Assembly: GCF_000425185.1 (NCBI RefSeq)
Contig: NZ_AULH01000001.1
Location: 1 to 64,000 of the forward strand
Source: Pleomorphomonas koreensis DSM 23070
GTDB taxonomy: Bacteria > Pseudomonadota > Alphaproteobacteria > Rhizobiales > Pleomorphomonadaceae
Length of the DNA: 64,000 nucleotides
Direction of reading: 5' to 3'
Shown: positions 1-9,421 of the stretch, one piece after another
How the letters are laid out: each line of letters starts with the position of its first letter
How positions within the stretch are numbered: position 1 is the stretch's first letter
The notes under the pieces: model-generated
The model's database searches: none
Told to the model about the DNA's origin: nothing
The model's input: the letters and a program-made list of their open reading frames with translations, nothing else
Program-made: the position numbers and the translations under genes

Positions 1-512
1 GCCGGCCCCGGCTGCCGCGACCGCTCGCCCTGATGCTCGGCGAGATCGGCGAGGAGATCGCCCAGACCGGCATCGGTCCCGGCGCCGCCCCGGCCTCCGG
101 CCTGGTCGAGCGGGTGCGCTCGCGCCTTGCCCGCCTGGAGGCGGCCGCCTCCCGTCGCGCCATGGCCGGCACCGGCCTTCTCGCCACCATCGGCTCCACC
201 GCCCCGTTCATCGGCCTGTTCGGCACCGTCTGGGGCATCATGAACGCCTTCGTCGGCATCTCCGAAAGCCAGACCACCAACCTCGCCGTGGTGGCGCCGG
301 GCATCGCCGAGGCGCTCTTGGCCACCGCCACCGGCCTCGTCGCCGCCATCCCGGCCGTCGTCGTCTACAACCACCTCGCCCGCCGCACCGCCGCCTACCG
401 CGCCGAGATGACCGACCTCTCCGAGGGCCTCGTCCGCACGCTGTCGCGCGACATCGAAACCGGCCGCCTCGACGCCGCCGCCCTGGTGGCGCCGGTCCGG
501 ACCGCCAGCTGA
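1..512 (+). CDS. exbB: ExbB/TolQ/MotA proton channel protein, 5' end missing
   Basis: The reading frame is open to the left edge, so the N-terminus lies outside the window; about 170 codons are visible. The visible part has the family core: a glycine-rich helix reading [21 protein letters not shown], then a second helix around [16 protein letters not shown], matching TM2 and TM3 of ExbB. ExbB forms the inner-membrane pentamer that, with ExbD, uses the proton motive force to energise TonB. It is followed 12 bases later by exbD and then tonB. The family is certain; TolQ is less likely because a TonB gene follows and no tolA/tolB is seen. Confidence 0.9.
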   Translation, partial: RPRLPRPLALMLGEIGEEIAQTGIGPGAAPASGLVERVRSRLARLEAAASRRAMAGTGLLATIGSTAPFIGLFGTVWGIMNAFVGISESQTTNLAVVAPGIAEALLATATGLVAAIPAVVVYNHLARRTAAYRAEMTDLSEGLVRTLSRDIETGRLDAAALVAPVRTAS

Positions 513-524
513 AGGAGGATCGCC

Positions 525-962
525 ATGGCCGCCCGCCTCGACGACGGTGCCGAACTGTCCGAGACCCACGAGATCAACGTCACGCCGTTCATCGACGTCA
601 TGCTGGTTCTGCTGATCATCTTCATGGTGGCGGCACCGCTGGCCACCGTCGACGTGCCGGTCGACCTGCCCGGCTCGACGGCCGCCGCCTCGCCCCGCCC
701 CGACAAGCCGCTCTACGTGACGGTCGGCGGGGACCTGTCGATCAGCGTCGGCGAGGACAAGGTGGCGCGCGAGGCGCTGGGCAGCCGTCTCGACGCGGCG
801 ACCGGCGGCGACAAGGCCGAACGCATCTTCCTCCGGGCCGACCGGACGGTGGCCTATGGCGACCTCGCCGCGACGATGAACCTCTTGAGGGCGGCCGGCT
901 ATCTCAAGGTGGCGCTGGTCGGCATCGAGCAGGCCGCAGCGCCGGCCCCGGCTGGCGGCTGA
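525..962 (+). CDS. exbD: ExbD/TolR biopolymer transport protein
   Basis: This 145-residue protein has the ExbD layout: a short cytoplasmic N-terminus, one membrane helix at about residues 22-42 and a periplasmic domain. The motif [16 protein letters not shown] contains the protonatable aspartate (D24) that carries protons in the ExbB-ExbD motor. A purine-rich ribosome site (AAGGAGG) precedes the ATG. It lies between exbB and tonB and should form the TonB energising complex with them. Confidence 0.93.
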   Translation: MAARLDDGAELSETHEINVTPFIDVMLVLLIIFMVAAPLATVDVPVDLPGSTAAASPRPDKPLYVTVGGDLSISVGEDKVAREALGSRLDAATGGDKAERIFLRADRTVAYGDLAATMNLLRAAGYLKVALVGIEQAAAPAPAGG

Positions 963-988
963 ACGCCGGAGGGACGCAGGGCGAAGCG

Positions 989-1921
989 ATGATCATCCGC
1001 ATCCGACCGATGGCCGGGCTGTTGTCGCGGCGGTCCGGCCTCGTCCGCTGGTCGCTGGCCGGCGCGGCCGGCCTGATGCTGCACGGCGCGGTGCTGTGGT
1101 GGCTGCTGCCGACCGCTGGACCGGCGGCGGCGGTGGCGGCGCCCGAGACGGTGGTGATGATCGATCTGCCGCCTGAGCCGGAGCTGCCGCCGCTCGAAAG
1201 TGTCGAGCAGGCCGCCGTCGAGGAGGTCGAGGCCGAGACGCCGCCGGACGCGTCGGTCGAGACGCCGCCCGAGATGATCGACACCGTCGAACCGGTCGAT
1301 ACCGCCGACGTCGCCGAACCGCCCGATGCGCTGGAGACCGCCGAACCCGACATGCTCGACGCCGCCGAGCCGCCGGAGGAGCTGGCCGCGGCGGAGCCCG
1401 AGCCGGTCGAGCCGCAGCTGTCCGAGCCCGACATGCTGCCGCCCTCCGAGGTGGCCGTGCCGCTGCCGCCGCCACCGCCGCCGGAGATGGTCGAGACTGC
1501 CGAGGTCAAGCCCGAACCGAACAAGCCCGCACAGACCAAGCCCGAACGCAGGAAGCCCCAGCCGAAGAAGCCGCCGGTGAAGCAAGCCGAACAGCCCATG
1601 CCGCCGGCCGACGCGCAGGCGGCAGGCGCCGGGGCCGGCGGTCGGCTCGAAGACGCGCTCGCCGCCTACCGCGGCTCCATTCGCCGGGCGATCGTCGGCA
1701 AGCGGCGGGCCAGCGACGCCGACGGCGCCACCGGCCGGGCCGTGGTGCAACTGGCCATCGGCCGCGACGGCTCGGTGATCGGTCTGGCGGTCGCCGGTCC
1801 GCCGTCCGTCGCCGCCGCCGCCGAACGCCTCGTCCGCCGCGTCGGATCCTTCCCGCCCATCCCCGACGCACTCCCCGCACCGTTCAGGGCCACCGTCCCG
1901 ATCGAGTTCGTCAGGGAGTGA
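989..1921 (+). CDS. tonB: TonB energy-transducing protein
   Basis: This 310-residue protein has an N-terminal membrane anchor (about residues 18-45), a long Pro/Glu-rich spacer (about 50-190) that turns Lys/Pro-rich ([17 protein letters not shown]), and a C-terminal TonB domain from about residue 222 ([16 protein letters not shown] to the end). TonB spans the periplasm and opens TonB-dependent outer-membrane receptors. No receptor gene is in the window. Its neighbours to the right are pseudoazurin and the nos genes, so it may serve copper or heme uptake for N2O respiration; that is inference. Confidence 0.93.
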   Translation: MIIRIRPMAGLLSRRSGLVRWSLAGAAGLMLHGAVLWWLLPTAGPAAAVAAPETVVMIDLPPEPELPPLESVEQAAVEEVEAETPPDASVETPPEMIDTVEPVDTADVAEPPDALETAEPDMLDAAEPPEELAAAEPEPVEPQLSEPDMLPPSEVAVPLPPPPPPEMVETAEVKPEPNKPAQTKPERRKPQPKKPPVKQAEQPMPPADAQAAGAGAGGRLEDALAAYRGSIRRAIVGKRRASDADGATGRAVVQLAIGRDGSVIGLAVAGPPSVAAAAERLVRRVGSFPPIPDALPAPFRATVPIEFVRE

Positions 1922-2091
1922 TGAAGCCAGGATTCGGGAGACGGACGACGACCGGAGCGAGATTTGGTCCGGCCTGTGGAAATTTTGGACTTTTTAACTC
2001 CACTATCCGTATTTCGATCAGGTGGAGACCGCCAAAATGCCGGATTCTCAGGATTTTTTTCGCGCCCGTCGCGGGAACACTTGCTCGGAGT

Positions 2092-2105
2092 TTGTGTTTT
2101 CGCAA
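2092..2105 (+). promoter_or_regulatory. NnrR/FNR-type box upstream of pseudoazurin
   Basis: The sequence is TTGTG-TTTT-CGCAA, the reverse complement of TTGCG-AAAA-CACAA. It matches the NnrR consensus TTGCG(N4)CACAA described for Rhodobacter sphaeroides NO-metabolism genes (recalled, not looked up). A possible -10 element, TATGTT at 2127-2132, puts the transcription start near 2139. The box is then centred about 40-41 bases upstream, the usual place for Crp/Fnr-family activators at class II promoters. The start site is inferred. Confidence 0.78.
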
Positions 2106-2173
2106 TGTTCGAGGCACTCTGTCGGCTATGTTGATTTGCTGATGGATATGTCCCTTATACCCGAGGTTGAAAA

Positions 2174-2602
2174 ATGAAGACGCTCCTCCTCGCCGCTGCC
2201 GCCCTCGCGGTCGCCATCCTCCCCGCAACCGCTGCCGACTACCAGGTCAAGATGCTGAACAAGGGCGCCAAGGGCGTCATGGTGTTCGAGCCCGATCTCG
2301 TCAAGGTCCAGCCGGGTGACACGGTCACCTTCCTCTCCACCGATCCTGGCCACGATGCCATGAGCATCCCCAGCATGCTGCCCGAGGGCGCCCAGCCCTT
2401 CGAGGGCCAGCTCGGCAAGGACGTCACCGTCACCTTCACCCAGCCCGGCGTCTACGGCATCAAGTGCAAGCCGCACTACGTGATGGGCATGGTGGCCCTG
2501 GTGGTGGTCGGCGATCCGTCGCCCAACCTCGAGGCGGCCAAGGCGGCGAAGAACCCCGGCAAGGCCGGCAAGCTGTTCACCGAACTGCTCGGCAGCCTCT
2601 GA
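2174..2602 (+). CDS. paz: Pseudoazurin, periplasmic type I copper protein
   Basis: Pseudoazurin is a small blue copper protein that passes electrons to copper nitrite reductase or N2O reductase in the periplasm. The 142-residue product has a Sec signal peptide ending at about residue 20 (ATA-AD). All four copper ligands can be assigned: H60 in DPGHDAMS, then C98, H101 and M106 in KCKPHYVMGM. The length is normal for the family. It is preceded by an NnrR-type box and followed one base later by nnrS, so the two are probably co-transcribed under NO control. Confidence 0.93.
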   Translation: MKTLLLAAAALAVAILPATAADYQVKMLNKGAKGVMVFEPDLVKVQPGDTVTFLSTDPGHDAMSIPSMLPEGAQPFEGQLGKDVTVTFTQPGVYGIKCKPHYVMGMVALVVVGDPSPNLEAAKAAKNPGKAGKLFTELLGSL

Positions 2603-2603
2603 C

Positions 2604-3788
2604 ATGAACGGCAACGCCGGCCGACGGTGGCCGCTGCTCGCCGGCGCCTTCCGTCCGTTCTTCCTGCTGGCGGCGCTGTGGATGGCCTGCTCGGTCCTCC
2701 TCTGGGTGCCGCTCTACATGGGAGACGCCACGCTGCCGACGGCCTTCGCGCCGCGCGACTGGCATGTGCACGCCCTGCTGTTCGGGGGCGTGCCGGCCAT
2801 CATCGCCGGCTTCGCGCTGACCGCCGTCTCAAGCTGGACCGGCCGGCCGCCCCTTTCGGGGTGGCCGCTCGCCGTGCTGTCTCTGATATGGCTGGCCGGC
2901 CGGGTTGCCGTGTCGGTGTCGGCGCTGACCGGGCCGCCCGTCGCGGCGCTGATCGACCTCGCCTTCCCGCTGGCGCTCGCCGTCGTTCTCGGCCGCGAGG
3001 TGATGCTGGCCGGCAACTGGCGCAACCTGCGCGTCGTCGGTCTCGTTCTCGTGCTGGCGCTGGCCGATGCCGGCTTCCACGCCGAGGCGATAACAGCCGG
3101 CCTCGCCGATATTTCCATCCGCGCGGCGCTGTCGGCCGTGCTGATGCTGATCCTTTTGATGGGCGGCCGCATCACGCCGGCCTTCACCCGCAACTGGTTG
3201 AAGGCGCGCGGCGAAAGCCGCCTGCCCGCTCCCTTCGACCGCCTCGACGCCGCCGCCATGGCGGTCTCCGGCCTCGCCTTCGTCAGTTGGACCGTCGGCC
3301 CCGCCTGGGTCGGCACGGCGCCGCTGCTGCTCGTCGCCGGCCTGTTGACGGCCGCCCGGCTGACCCGCTGGCGCGGCCTCGCCGCGCGGCGCGAGCCGCT
3401 GCTGCTGGTGCTGCACGTCGCCCTCGGCACCATCGCCGCCGGATTCCTGGCCGAGGGCCTTGCCATCTTCTGGCCGGCGGTGGTCGACCCGATGGCGGCA
3501 CTGCATCTCTGGACCGCCGGCAGCGTCGGTCTGACCGTGCTCGGCGTGATGACGCGGGTGAGCCGGGGGCATACCGGCCGGCCGCTCATCGCCGGCCGGC
3601 TGGAGCTGGCGATCTACGGCCTGGTGTCGGCCGGCGCGATCCTGCGCATGGCGGCGCCCTACACGGGCGGCATCTACTATCACGTCATCGCCTGTGCCGG
3701 CCTCCTGTGGGCGGCGGCGTTCCTGACCTTTGCCGTCGGCTACGCCGGCATGCTGACCAGCCCGCGGTTCGACCAAAAGCCAATCTGA
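2604..3788 (+). CDS. nnrS: NnrS family heme/copper membrane protein
   Basis: This 394-residue, strongly hydrophobic protein has roughly twelve predicted membrane segments and the NnrS opening (LLAGAFRPFFLLAALW, then DWHVHALLFGGVPAIIAGF). NnrS proteins are membrane heme- and copper-containing proteins in NnrR regulons and have been linked to tolerance of nitric oxide stress. The ATG follows the pseudoazurin stop by a single base, so translation is likely coupled. The stop lies 14 bases before the second NnrR-type box, which serves nosR. Confidence 0.92.
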   Translation: MNGNAGRRWPLLAGAFRPFFLLAALWMACSVLLWVPLYMGDATLPTAFAPRDWHVHALLFGGVPAIIAGFALTAVSSWTGRPPLSGWPLAVLSLIWLAGRVAVSVSALTGPPVAALIDLAFPLALAVVLGREVMLAGNWRNLRVVGLVLVLALADAGFHAEAITAGLADISIRAALSAVLMLILLMGGRITPAFTRNWLKARGESRLPAPFDRLDAAAMAVSGLAFVSWTVGPAWVGTAPLLLVAGLLTAARLTRWRGLAARREPLLLVLHVALGTIAAGFLAEGLAIFWPAVVDPMAALHLWTAGSVGLTVLGVMTRVSRGHTGRPLIAGRLELAIYGLVSAGAILRMAAPYTGGIYYHVIACAGLLWAAAFLTFAVGYAGMLTSPRFDQKPI

Positions 3789-3802
3789 GCTGCGCCGCCA
3801 GT

Positions 3803-3816
3803 TTGTGCCAGCGCAA
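3803..3816 (+). promoter_or_regulatory. NnrR/FNR-type box upstream of nosR
   Basis: The sequence TTGTG-CCAG-CGCAA is the second exact match in the window to the NnrR-type pattern, with the same half-sites as the box before pseudoazurin and a different spacer. TAAAAT at 3838-3843 can serve as the -10 element, which would place the start near 3850 and the box centre (3809.5) close to -41. It should control nosR and probably the whole nosRZDFYLX run. Confidence 0.78.
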
Positions 3817-3889
3817 CGAACGGCCGGGTTGTCTCCTTAAAATATGATGTAATAGTTCACCTTAGAAAGCATTGGTGCGGAGGGGCAAT

Positions 3890-6142
3890 ATGAGGCGGGC
3901 AGAAAGGACGGCGCCCTGGCTCGTCAGGCTGGCGGCGATGTGTCTTGCGTTTGCCGTGGCGATTCTCGCGGTGCCGGCCATGGCGGCGGGGCTTGCCGAC
4001 TTCCTCGGCAAGGCGGCACCTTCCGAGCTGGTGCCGGGCGCCGACGCCTATGGCGACATCCGCGCCGACCTGCCGGCCGTGCCGGCGCTCAAGGGGGGGA
4101 ACCGCATCGGCTGGGTATTCCTCAACACCGATTTCGTGCCGGCCACCGGCTATTCCGGCAAGCCCATCAACATCCTGATCGGCGTCGATGACCAGGCGGT
4201 GATCACCGGCGTCCGCCTCGTCAAGCATTCCGAACCGATCGTGCTGGTCGGCATCCCCGAGGCCAAGATCAAGGCGGTGATCGAGAAATACACCGGCCTC
4301 GACCTGAAGCGCGAGGCGAACGGCCCGGCCCACGACCTCGACATCGTCTCCGGCGCCACCGTCACCATCATGGTGATCGACGATTCGATCCGCCGCGCCG
4401 GCCTGAAGGCCGCCCGCGCCTTGGGTCTCGAAGGCTTCGGCGCCGGCGCCGGCCCGGTCGCCGACGCCAAGGTGGTCGACCGCTCCAAGGACGCGGTGAC
4501 CGACTGGACGACGCTGCTCGGCGACGGCTCGGTGCGCCGCTTCAGCCTGTCGGTGGCCGAGATCAACGCCGCCTTCGACAAGCTGGGCGACCCGCGCGCC
4601 GCCGACCACCGCGAGGCCGGCGCCGACACCGATCCCTACATCGACATCTACGTCGGCCTGGCCAGCCAGCCGTCGATCGGCCGCACGCTGCTCGGCGAGG
4701 CCGCCTACGCCAACCTCGTCAAGCAACTCGGCGACGGCGGCGAAGCGATCTTCGTCGCCAGCACCGGCCACTGGTCGTTCAAGGGCTCGGGCTACGTGCG
4801 CGGCGGCATCTTCGATCGCATCACCCTTTTGCAGGGCGAGGCGACCATCCGCTTCCGCGACAAGGAGCATATGCGCGTCGTGCGCATGGCGCCGGCCGAT
4901 TCGCCGAACTTCAACGAGGTCGATCTGTTCGTCATCCCCAAGGGGACCGGTTTCGATCCGGCGGCGCCCTGGCGGCTGCAACTGCTCGTCTCGCGCGCCG
5001 TCGGCGCCCTCGAGAAGCTGTTCCTGACCTACGACGTCGATTACACGCTGCCGCCTCCCTATCTTGCCGCCGCTCCAAAGCCGGCGCCCGCCGCGGTGGA
5101 ACCGGCCGCCGGCGCTGCCGCCGACGTGGCGACCGCCGCCGACGAGGCGCCGGCCCGCGACCGGCTGTGGCTGCGCATCTGGGAGGCCAAGCGCACCGAG
5201 GTCATCATCCTCTCCGCCGCGCTGGCCGCGCTGACCGGCATCTTCTTCTTCCAGACCTTCGCGACGCGCAACGAGCGGGTGTTCAAGATCATCCGCCTGT
5301 CCTACCTCGCCTTCACGCTGGTGTTCGTCGGCTGGTACGCCAACGCCCAGCTCTCGGTGGTCAACCTGCTCGCCGTGCTCTCCGCGCTGGTCAGCGACTT
5401 CCGTTGGGAAACCTTCCTGATGGACCCGCTGATCTTCATCCTGTGGTTCGCGGTGGCGGCGGCCCTGCTGTTCTGGGCGCGCGGCGCCTATTGCGGCTGG
5501 CTGTGCCCGTTCGGCGCGTTGCAGGAATGGTCGAACCAGATCGCCCGCTGGCTGAGGGTGCCGCAGATCCGCCTGCCCTGGGGGCTGCACGAGCGCCTCT
5601 GGCCGATCAAGTACATGATCTTCCTCGGCCTGCTCGGCATCTCCTTCTATTCCCTCGACGTGGCCGAGCATTACGCGGAGATCGAGCCGTTCAAGACGGC
5701 GATCATCCTGAAGTTCGACCGCCCGTGGCCCTACATACTGATCGCGCTCGCCGCGCTGACGCCGGGCCTGTTCATAGAGCGCTTCTACTGCCGCTACGTC
5801 TGCCCGCTGGGCGGCGGCCTCGCCATCCCGGCCCGGTTGCACATGTTCCGCTGGCTGAAGCGCTACCGCGAATGCGGCAACCCCTGCCAGACCTGCGCCC
5901 ACGAATGTCCGGTGCAGGCGATCCACCCGACCGGTGAGATCAATCCCAACGAATGCGTCTCCTGCCTGCATTGCCAGGTTCTCTACCGCAGCGCCGATCG
6001 CTGCCCGGTGGTGATCGGCAAACTGCGCAAGCGGGAGCGTTTCGAGCGTCAGAACGGTCTCGTCCGTACGGGGGCGGCGGCTGGCGCCGGAACCGCGGCC
6101 GCTTTGCCTGCGGGCGACGCGGCGGGTTCGGTGGAAGCGTAA
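3890..6142 (+). CDS. nosR: NosR flavo-iron-sulfur membrane protein for N2O respiration
   Basis: NosR is a polytopic protein needed for nosZ expression and for electron delivery to N2O reductase. The start is the ATG at 3890, after GGAGGGG; an upstream in-frame TTG at 3872 is less likely. The 750-residue product has a signal segment, a periplasmic FMN-binding domain with S-G-A-T-V-T at 154-159 (T157 is the probable FMN attachment site), and a membrane part. That part carries two CxxxCP motifs (C535/C539 and C634/C638). Two 4Fe-4S type cysteine sets follow at the C-terminus (C662, C666, C669, C673 and C689, C692, C695, C705). It starts the nos operon behind an NnrR-type box. Confidence 0.95.
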   Translation: MRRAERTAPWLVRLAAMCLAFAVAILAVPAMAAGLADFLGKAAPSELVPGADAYGDIRADLPAVPALKGGNRIGWVFLNTDFVPATGYSGKPINILIGVDDQAVITGVRLVKHSEPIVLVGIPEAKIKAVIEKYTGLDLKREANGPAHDLDIVSGATVTIMVIDDSIRRAGLKAARALGLEGFGAGAGPVADAKVVDRSKDAVTDWTTLLGDGSVRRFSLSVAEINAAFDKLGDPRAADHREAGADTDPYIDIYVGLASQPSIGRTLLGEAAYANLVKQLGDGGEAIFVASTGHWSFKGSGYVRGGIFDRITLLQGEATIRFRDKEHMRVVRMAPADSPNFNEVDLFVIPKGTGFDPAAPWRLQLLVSRAVGALEKLFLTYDVDYTLPPPYLAAAPKPAPAAVEPAAGAAADVATAADEAPARDRLWLRIWEAKRTEVIILSAALAALTGIFFFQTFATRNERVFKIIRLSYLAFTLVFVGWYANAQLSVVNLLAVLSALVSDFRWETFLMDPLIFILWFAVAAALLFWARGAYCGWLCPFGALQEWSNQIARWLRVPQIRLPWGLHERLWPIKYMIFLGLLGISFYSLDVAEHYAEIEPFKTAIILKFDRPWPYILIALAALTPGLFIERFYCRYVCPLGGGLAIPARLHMFRWLKRYRECGNPCQTCAHECPVQAIHPTGEINPNECVSCLHCQVLYRSADRCPVVIGKLRKRERFERQNGLVRTGAAAGAGTAAALPAGDAAGSVEA

Positions 6143-6160
6143 AAAGACAACGAGGAGAGC

Positions 6161-8071
6161 ATGATGAGTGAAGACACGAACAACCTGTCACGGCGATCGC
6201 TGCTGGGGGGAACGGCCAAGACGGCGGTGTTCGCCGGTGTCGCGGCCAGCGCCGTCGGCGGCCTGGTGGCCACCAGCGGCAGCCGCGCGGCCGAGCCGGC
6301 GGGCGGCAACGCCGAGGTGAAGCCGGGCGAACTCGACCAGTACTACGGCTTCTGGTCGTCGGGCCAGTGCGGCGAGCTGCGCATCATCGGCATGCCGTCG
6401 ATGCGCGAGCTGATGCGCGTGCCGGTGTTCAACCGTTGCTCGGCCACCGGCTGGGGCCTCACCAACGAGAGCCTCAAGGTGCTGACCGAGAATCTCCTGC
6501 CCGACACCAAGGAGTTCCTCAAGAAGCGCGGCTGGGCCAACTACCAGAACGGCGACCTGCACCATCCGCACATGTCCTTCAACGAGGGCAAGTATGACGG
6601 CCGCTACATCTTCGTGAACGACAAGGCCAACACCCGCGTCGCCCGCATCCGTTGCGACGTCATGAAGTGCGACAAGGTCATCGAGATCCCCAACGCCTCG
6701 GACATCCACGGCCTGCGTCCGCAGAAGTGGCCGCGTACCGGCTATGTCTTCGCCAACGGCGAGCATCGTGTGCCGATCCCGAACGACGGCAAGATCCTCG
6801 ACGATCCGAAGAAGTACTCGGCCATCTTCACCGCCGTCGACGGCGACGAGATGAAGGTTGCCTGGCAGGTGATCGTCGACGGCAACCTCGACAACTGCGA
6901 CGCCGACTACAAGGGCAAGTACGCCTTCTCGACCTGCTACAACTCCGAAGAGGGCGTGACGCTGGCCGAGATGACGGCCGCCGAGCAGGACTGGGTGGTG
7001 GTCTTCAACATCGCCCGCATCGAGGAAGCGGTGAAGTCTGGCAAGGCCCAGATGATCGGCGGCGTGCCGGTGGTCGACGGCCGTCACGGCTCGCCCTACA
7101 CCGCTTACGTGCCGGTCGCCAACAACCCGCACGGCTGCAACATGGCGCCCGACCGCCAGCATCTCTGCATCAACGGCAAGCTGTCGCCGACGGTGACGGT
7201 GATCGACGTCGATCTGCTCGACGCCGTCTTCGAGGGTGCCGATCCGCGCTCCTGCGTGGTCGCCGAGCCGGAACTGGGCCTCGGTCCGCTCCACACCGCC
7301 TTCGACGGTCGCGGCAACGCCTACACGACGCTGTTCCTCGACAGCCAGATGGTGAAGTGGAACATCGACAAGGCCAAGCGCGCCTTCAAGGGCGAGAAGG
7401 TCGATCCGATCATCAAGAAGCTCGACGTCGCCTATCAGCCCGGCCACAACCACTCGTCGATGGGCGAGACGCTGGAGACCGACGGCCAGTGGCTGGTATC
7501 GCTCAACAAGTTCTCCAAGGACCGCTTCCTCAACGTCGGTCCGCTCAAGCCGGAGAACGACCAGCTGATCTACATCGGCGACGACGACATGACGCTGATG
7601 CACGACGGTCCGGCCTTCGCCGAGCCGCATGACTGCATCATCGTGCGTGCCGACAAGGTCAACCCGCTGTCGGTGTGGAAGCGCGACGACCCGATGTTCG
7701 CCGACGCCGTGGCGCAGGCCAAGGCCGATGGCGTCGACATCGAGTCCGACAGCACGGTGATCCGCGACGGCAACAAGGTGCGCGTCTACATGACCGCCGT
7801 GGCGCCGGCCTTCGGCCTCGACAGCTTCGAGGTCAACCAGGGCGACGAGGTGACCATCTACGTCACCAACCTCGACGACGTCGACGATCTCACCCACGGC
7901 TTCACCCTCGGCAAGTTCGGCATCGCCATGGAAGTGGCGCCGCAGGCGACGGCGTCGGTGACCTTCACCGCCGACCGGCCGGGCGTGCACTGGTACTATT
8001 GCCAGTGGTTCTGCCACGCGCTCCACATGGAGATGCGCGGCCGCATGTTCGTGAAGCCGTCCGCCGCCTGA
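6161..8071 (+). CDS. nosZ: Nitrous-oxide reductase NosZ, clade I (Tat type)
   Basis: NosZ reduces N2O to N2 in the periplasm. The 636-residue product begins with a twin-arginine signal (LSRRSLLGG, cleavage near SRAAEP), which marks clade I. The N-terminal propeller shows CuZ histidine motifs ([35 protein letters not shown]). The C-terminal cupredoxin domain has the CuA ligands H579, C614, W616, C618, H622 and M625 in [12 protein letters not shown]. All expected ligands are present, so the enzyme should be functional. Two adjacent ATGs follow GAGGAG; the first is given, and the second would shorten the product by one residue. Confidence 0.97.
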   Translation: MMSEDTNNLSRRSLLGGTAKTAVFAGVAASAVGGLVATSGSRAAEPAGGNAEVKPGELDQYYGFWSSGQCGELRIIGMPSMRELMRVPVFNRCSATGWGLTNESLKVLTENLLPDTKEFLKKRGWANYQNGDLHHPHMSFNEGKYDGRYIFVNDKANTRVARIRCDVMKCDKVIEIPNASDIHGLRPQKWPRTGYVFANGEHRVPIPNDGKILDDPKKYSAIFTAVDGDEMKVAWQVIVDGNLDNCDADYKGKYAFSTCYNSEEGVTLAEMTAAEQDWVVVFNIARIEEAVKSGKAQMIGGVPVVDGRHGSPYTAYVPVANNPHGCNMAPDRQHLCINGKLSPTVTVIDVDLLDAVFEGADPRSCVVAEPELGLGPLHTAFDGRGNAYTTLFLDSQMVKWNIDKAKRAFKGEKVDPIIKKLDVAYQPGHNHSSMGETLETDGQWLVSLNKFSKDRFLNVGPLKPENDQLIYIGDDDMTLMHDGPAFAEPHDCIIVRADKVNPLSVWKRDDPMFADAVAQAKADGVDIESDSTVIRDGNKVRVYMTAVAPAFGLDSFEVNQGDEVTIYVTNLDDVDDLTHGFTLGKFGIAMEVAPQATASVTFTADRPGVHWYYCQWFCHALHMEMRGRMFVKPSAA

Positions 8072-8091
8072 GGAAAGGGCCTGGTAACGCC

Positions 8092-9420
8092 ATGACCAGC
8101 GTCGTCCGGCTTCTTGCCGCCGTCCTTCTCTGCTGCTCCGGCCGGCTGGCCGATGCGGCCGAGATCGTCGTCGGCCCGGCGCCGGACGCGCTCGCCAGGG
8201 CCATCGAGACAGCCGCGCCGGGGGATGTCCTCCGGCTCGGCGACACCTCCTACGACGGCCCGGTGGTCGTCGACAAGCCGCTGACGATCGTCGGCGGCCG
8301 CGACAGCCGCATCGTCGGCAAGGGCGAGGGCACCGTCGTCTCGGTCGAGGCCGACGACGTCACGCTGAAAGATCTCTACATCACCGGCTCCGGCCGCCGG
8401 CTCGACCGGCTCGACAGCGGCGTGGCGCTCGCCAAGGGCACGCGTCGCGGCCGCGTCGAAGGCAGCCGCATCATCAGGAACCTGATCGGCATCGACGTGC
8501 AGGGGGCGATCGACGCCACCGTCACCGGCAACACCATCGTCGGCCGCACCGATCTCCACCGCGCCGAGATGGGTTCCGGCATCTACGTCTGGAACGCCCC
8601 CGGCCTCACCGTCGAGTACAACGACATCCGCCGCGGCCGCGACGGCATCTTCGTCACCACCTCCAAGCAGGCGACCTACCGTTACAACCGCATGCAGGAG
8701 CTGCGCTTCGCCTTCCATTCCATGAACGCCGACGACATCGTGCTGGAACACAACGTGTCGCGCGGCAACGCGCTCGGTTTCGCGTTCATGTTCTCCCGCC
8801 GCATCACGGCGTCCGACAACCTCTCCGACGGCGACGCCACCCACGGCCTGTTCTTCAATTCGGTCACCAACTCCAGCCTCATCCACAACGAGGTGCGCGG
8901 CGGCGGCGAGAAGTGCATGTTCGTCTACGGCGCCACGCGCAACCGCATCGAGGGCAACCGCCTCGAAGGCTGCGACATCGGCATCCACCTGACCGGCGGC
9001 GCGGCGGAGAACGTCATCACCGGCAATGCCGTCATCGGCAACCGCACGCAGGTGAAATACGCCGGCACCCGCTGGCTCGAATGGAGCGGCGTGCCCGAGG
9101 ACGCGGCGGGCGGCGCCTCCAGGCCGGTCGGAAACTTCTGGTCCGATCACGTCGCCTTCGACATCGACGGCGACGGCATCGCCGACAGCCCCTACCGCCC
9201 CAACGATACCGTGGACATATTGACCTGGAGCCAGCCGATGACCCGGCTGCTCCTGGGAGCGCCGGCGGTACAGCTCATCCGCTGGGCGCAGTCGCGCTTT
9301 CCCGGCCTGTTGCCCGGCGGCGTCATCGACAGCCATCCGCTGATGTCGCCCGACGGGACCGGCCCGCGTCCCCTCGCCACCGCCTTGACGGTCGGCTACG
9401 CGCCGGCCGGGGAGAACTGA
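8092..9420 (+). CDS. nosD: NosD, periplasmic copper-centre maturation protein
   Basis: NosD works with the NosFY transporter to supply sulfur for the CuZ centre of NosZ. The 442-residue product has a Sec signal peptide (about residues 1-23, ending LADAAE), followed by right-handed beta-helix repeats of the CASH type (runs such as GNTIVGRTDL, YNDIRRGRDGIF, GNRLEGCDIGI). The frame stays open upstream into nosZ, but the ATG at 8092, directly before the signal peptide and 20 bases after the nosZ stop, is the natural start. nosF follows one base after its stop. Confidence 0.94.
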   Translation: MTSVVRLLAAVLLCCSGRLADAAEIVVGPAPDALARAIETAAPGDVLRLGDTSYDGPVVVDKPLTIVGGRDSRIVGKGEGTVVSVEADDVTLKDLYITGSGRRLDRLDSGVALAKGTRRGRVEGSRIIRNLIGIDVQGAIDATVTGNTIVGRTDLHRAEMGSGIYVWNAPGLTVEYNDIRRGRDGIFVTTSKQATYRYNRMQELRFAFHSMNADDIVLEHNVSRGNALGFAFMFSRRITASDNLSDGDATHGLFFNSVTNSSLIHNEVRGGGEKCMFVYGATRNRIEGNRLEGCDIGIHLTGGAAENVITGNAVIGNRTQVKYAGTRWLEWSGVPEDAAGGASRPVGNFWSDHVAFDIDGDGIADSPYRPNDTVDILTWSQPMTRLLLGAPAVQLIRWAQSRFPGLLPGGVIDSHPLMSPDGTGPRPLATALTVGYAPAGEN

Positions 9421-9421
9421 C

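Noticed and set aside
2131-2145. TTGATTTGCTGATGG before pseudoazurin as an FNR box (TTGAT-N4-ATCAA)
   Set aside because: Only the first half-site matches; the exact NnrR-type box at 2092-2105 is better and correctly spaced.
3857-5971. A 704-codon open frame on the minus strand across nosR
   Set aside because: It is the mirror of a GC-rich gene: low-complexity Arg/Gly/His/Asp/Val protein, no ribosome site, no family, and fully covered by the well-supported nosR.
6188-8026. A 612-codon minus-strand frame across nosZ
   Set aside because: Same antisense artefact; the plus strand encodes NosZ with every copper ligand in place.
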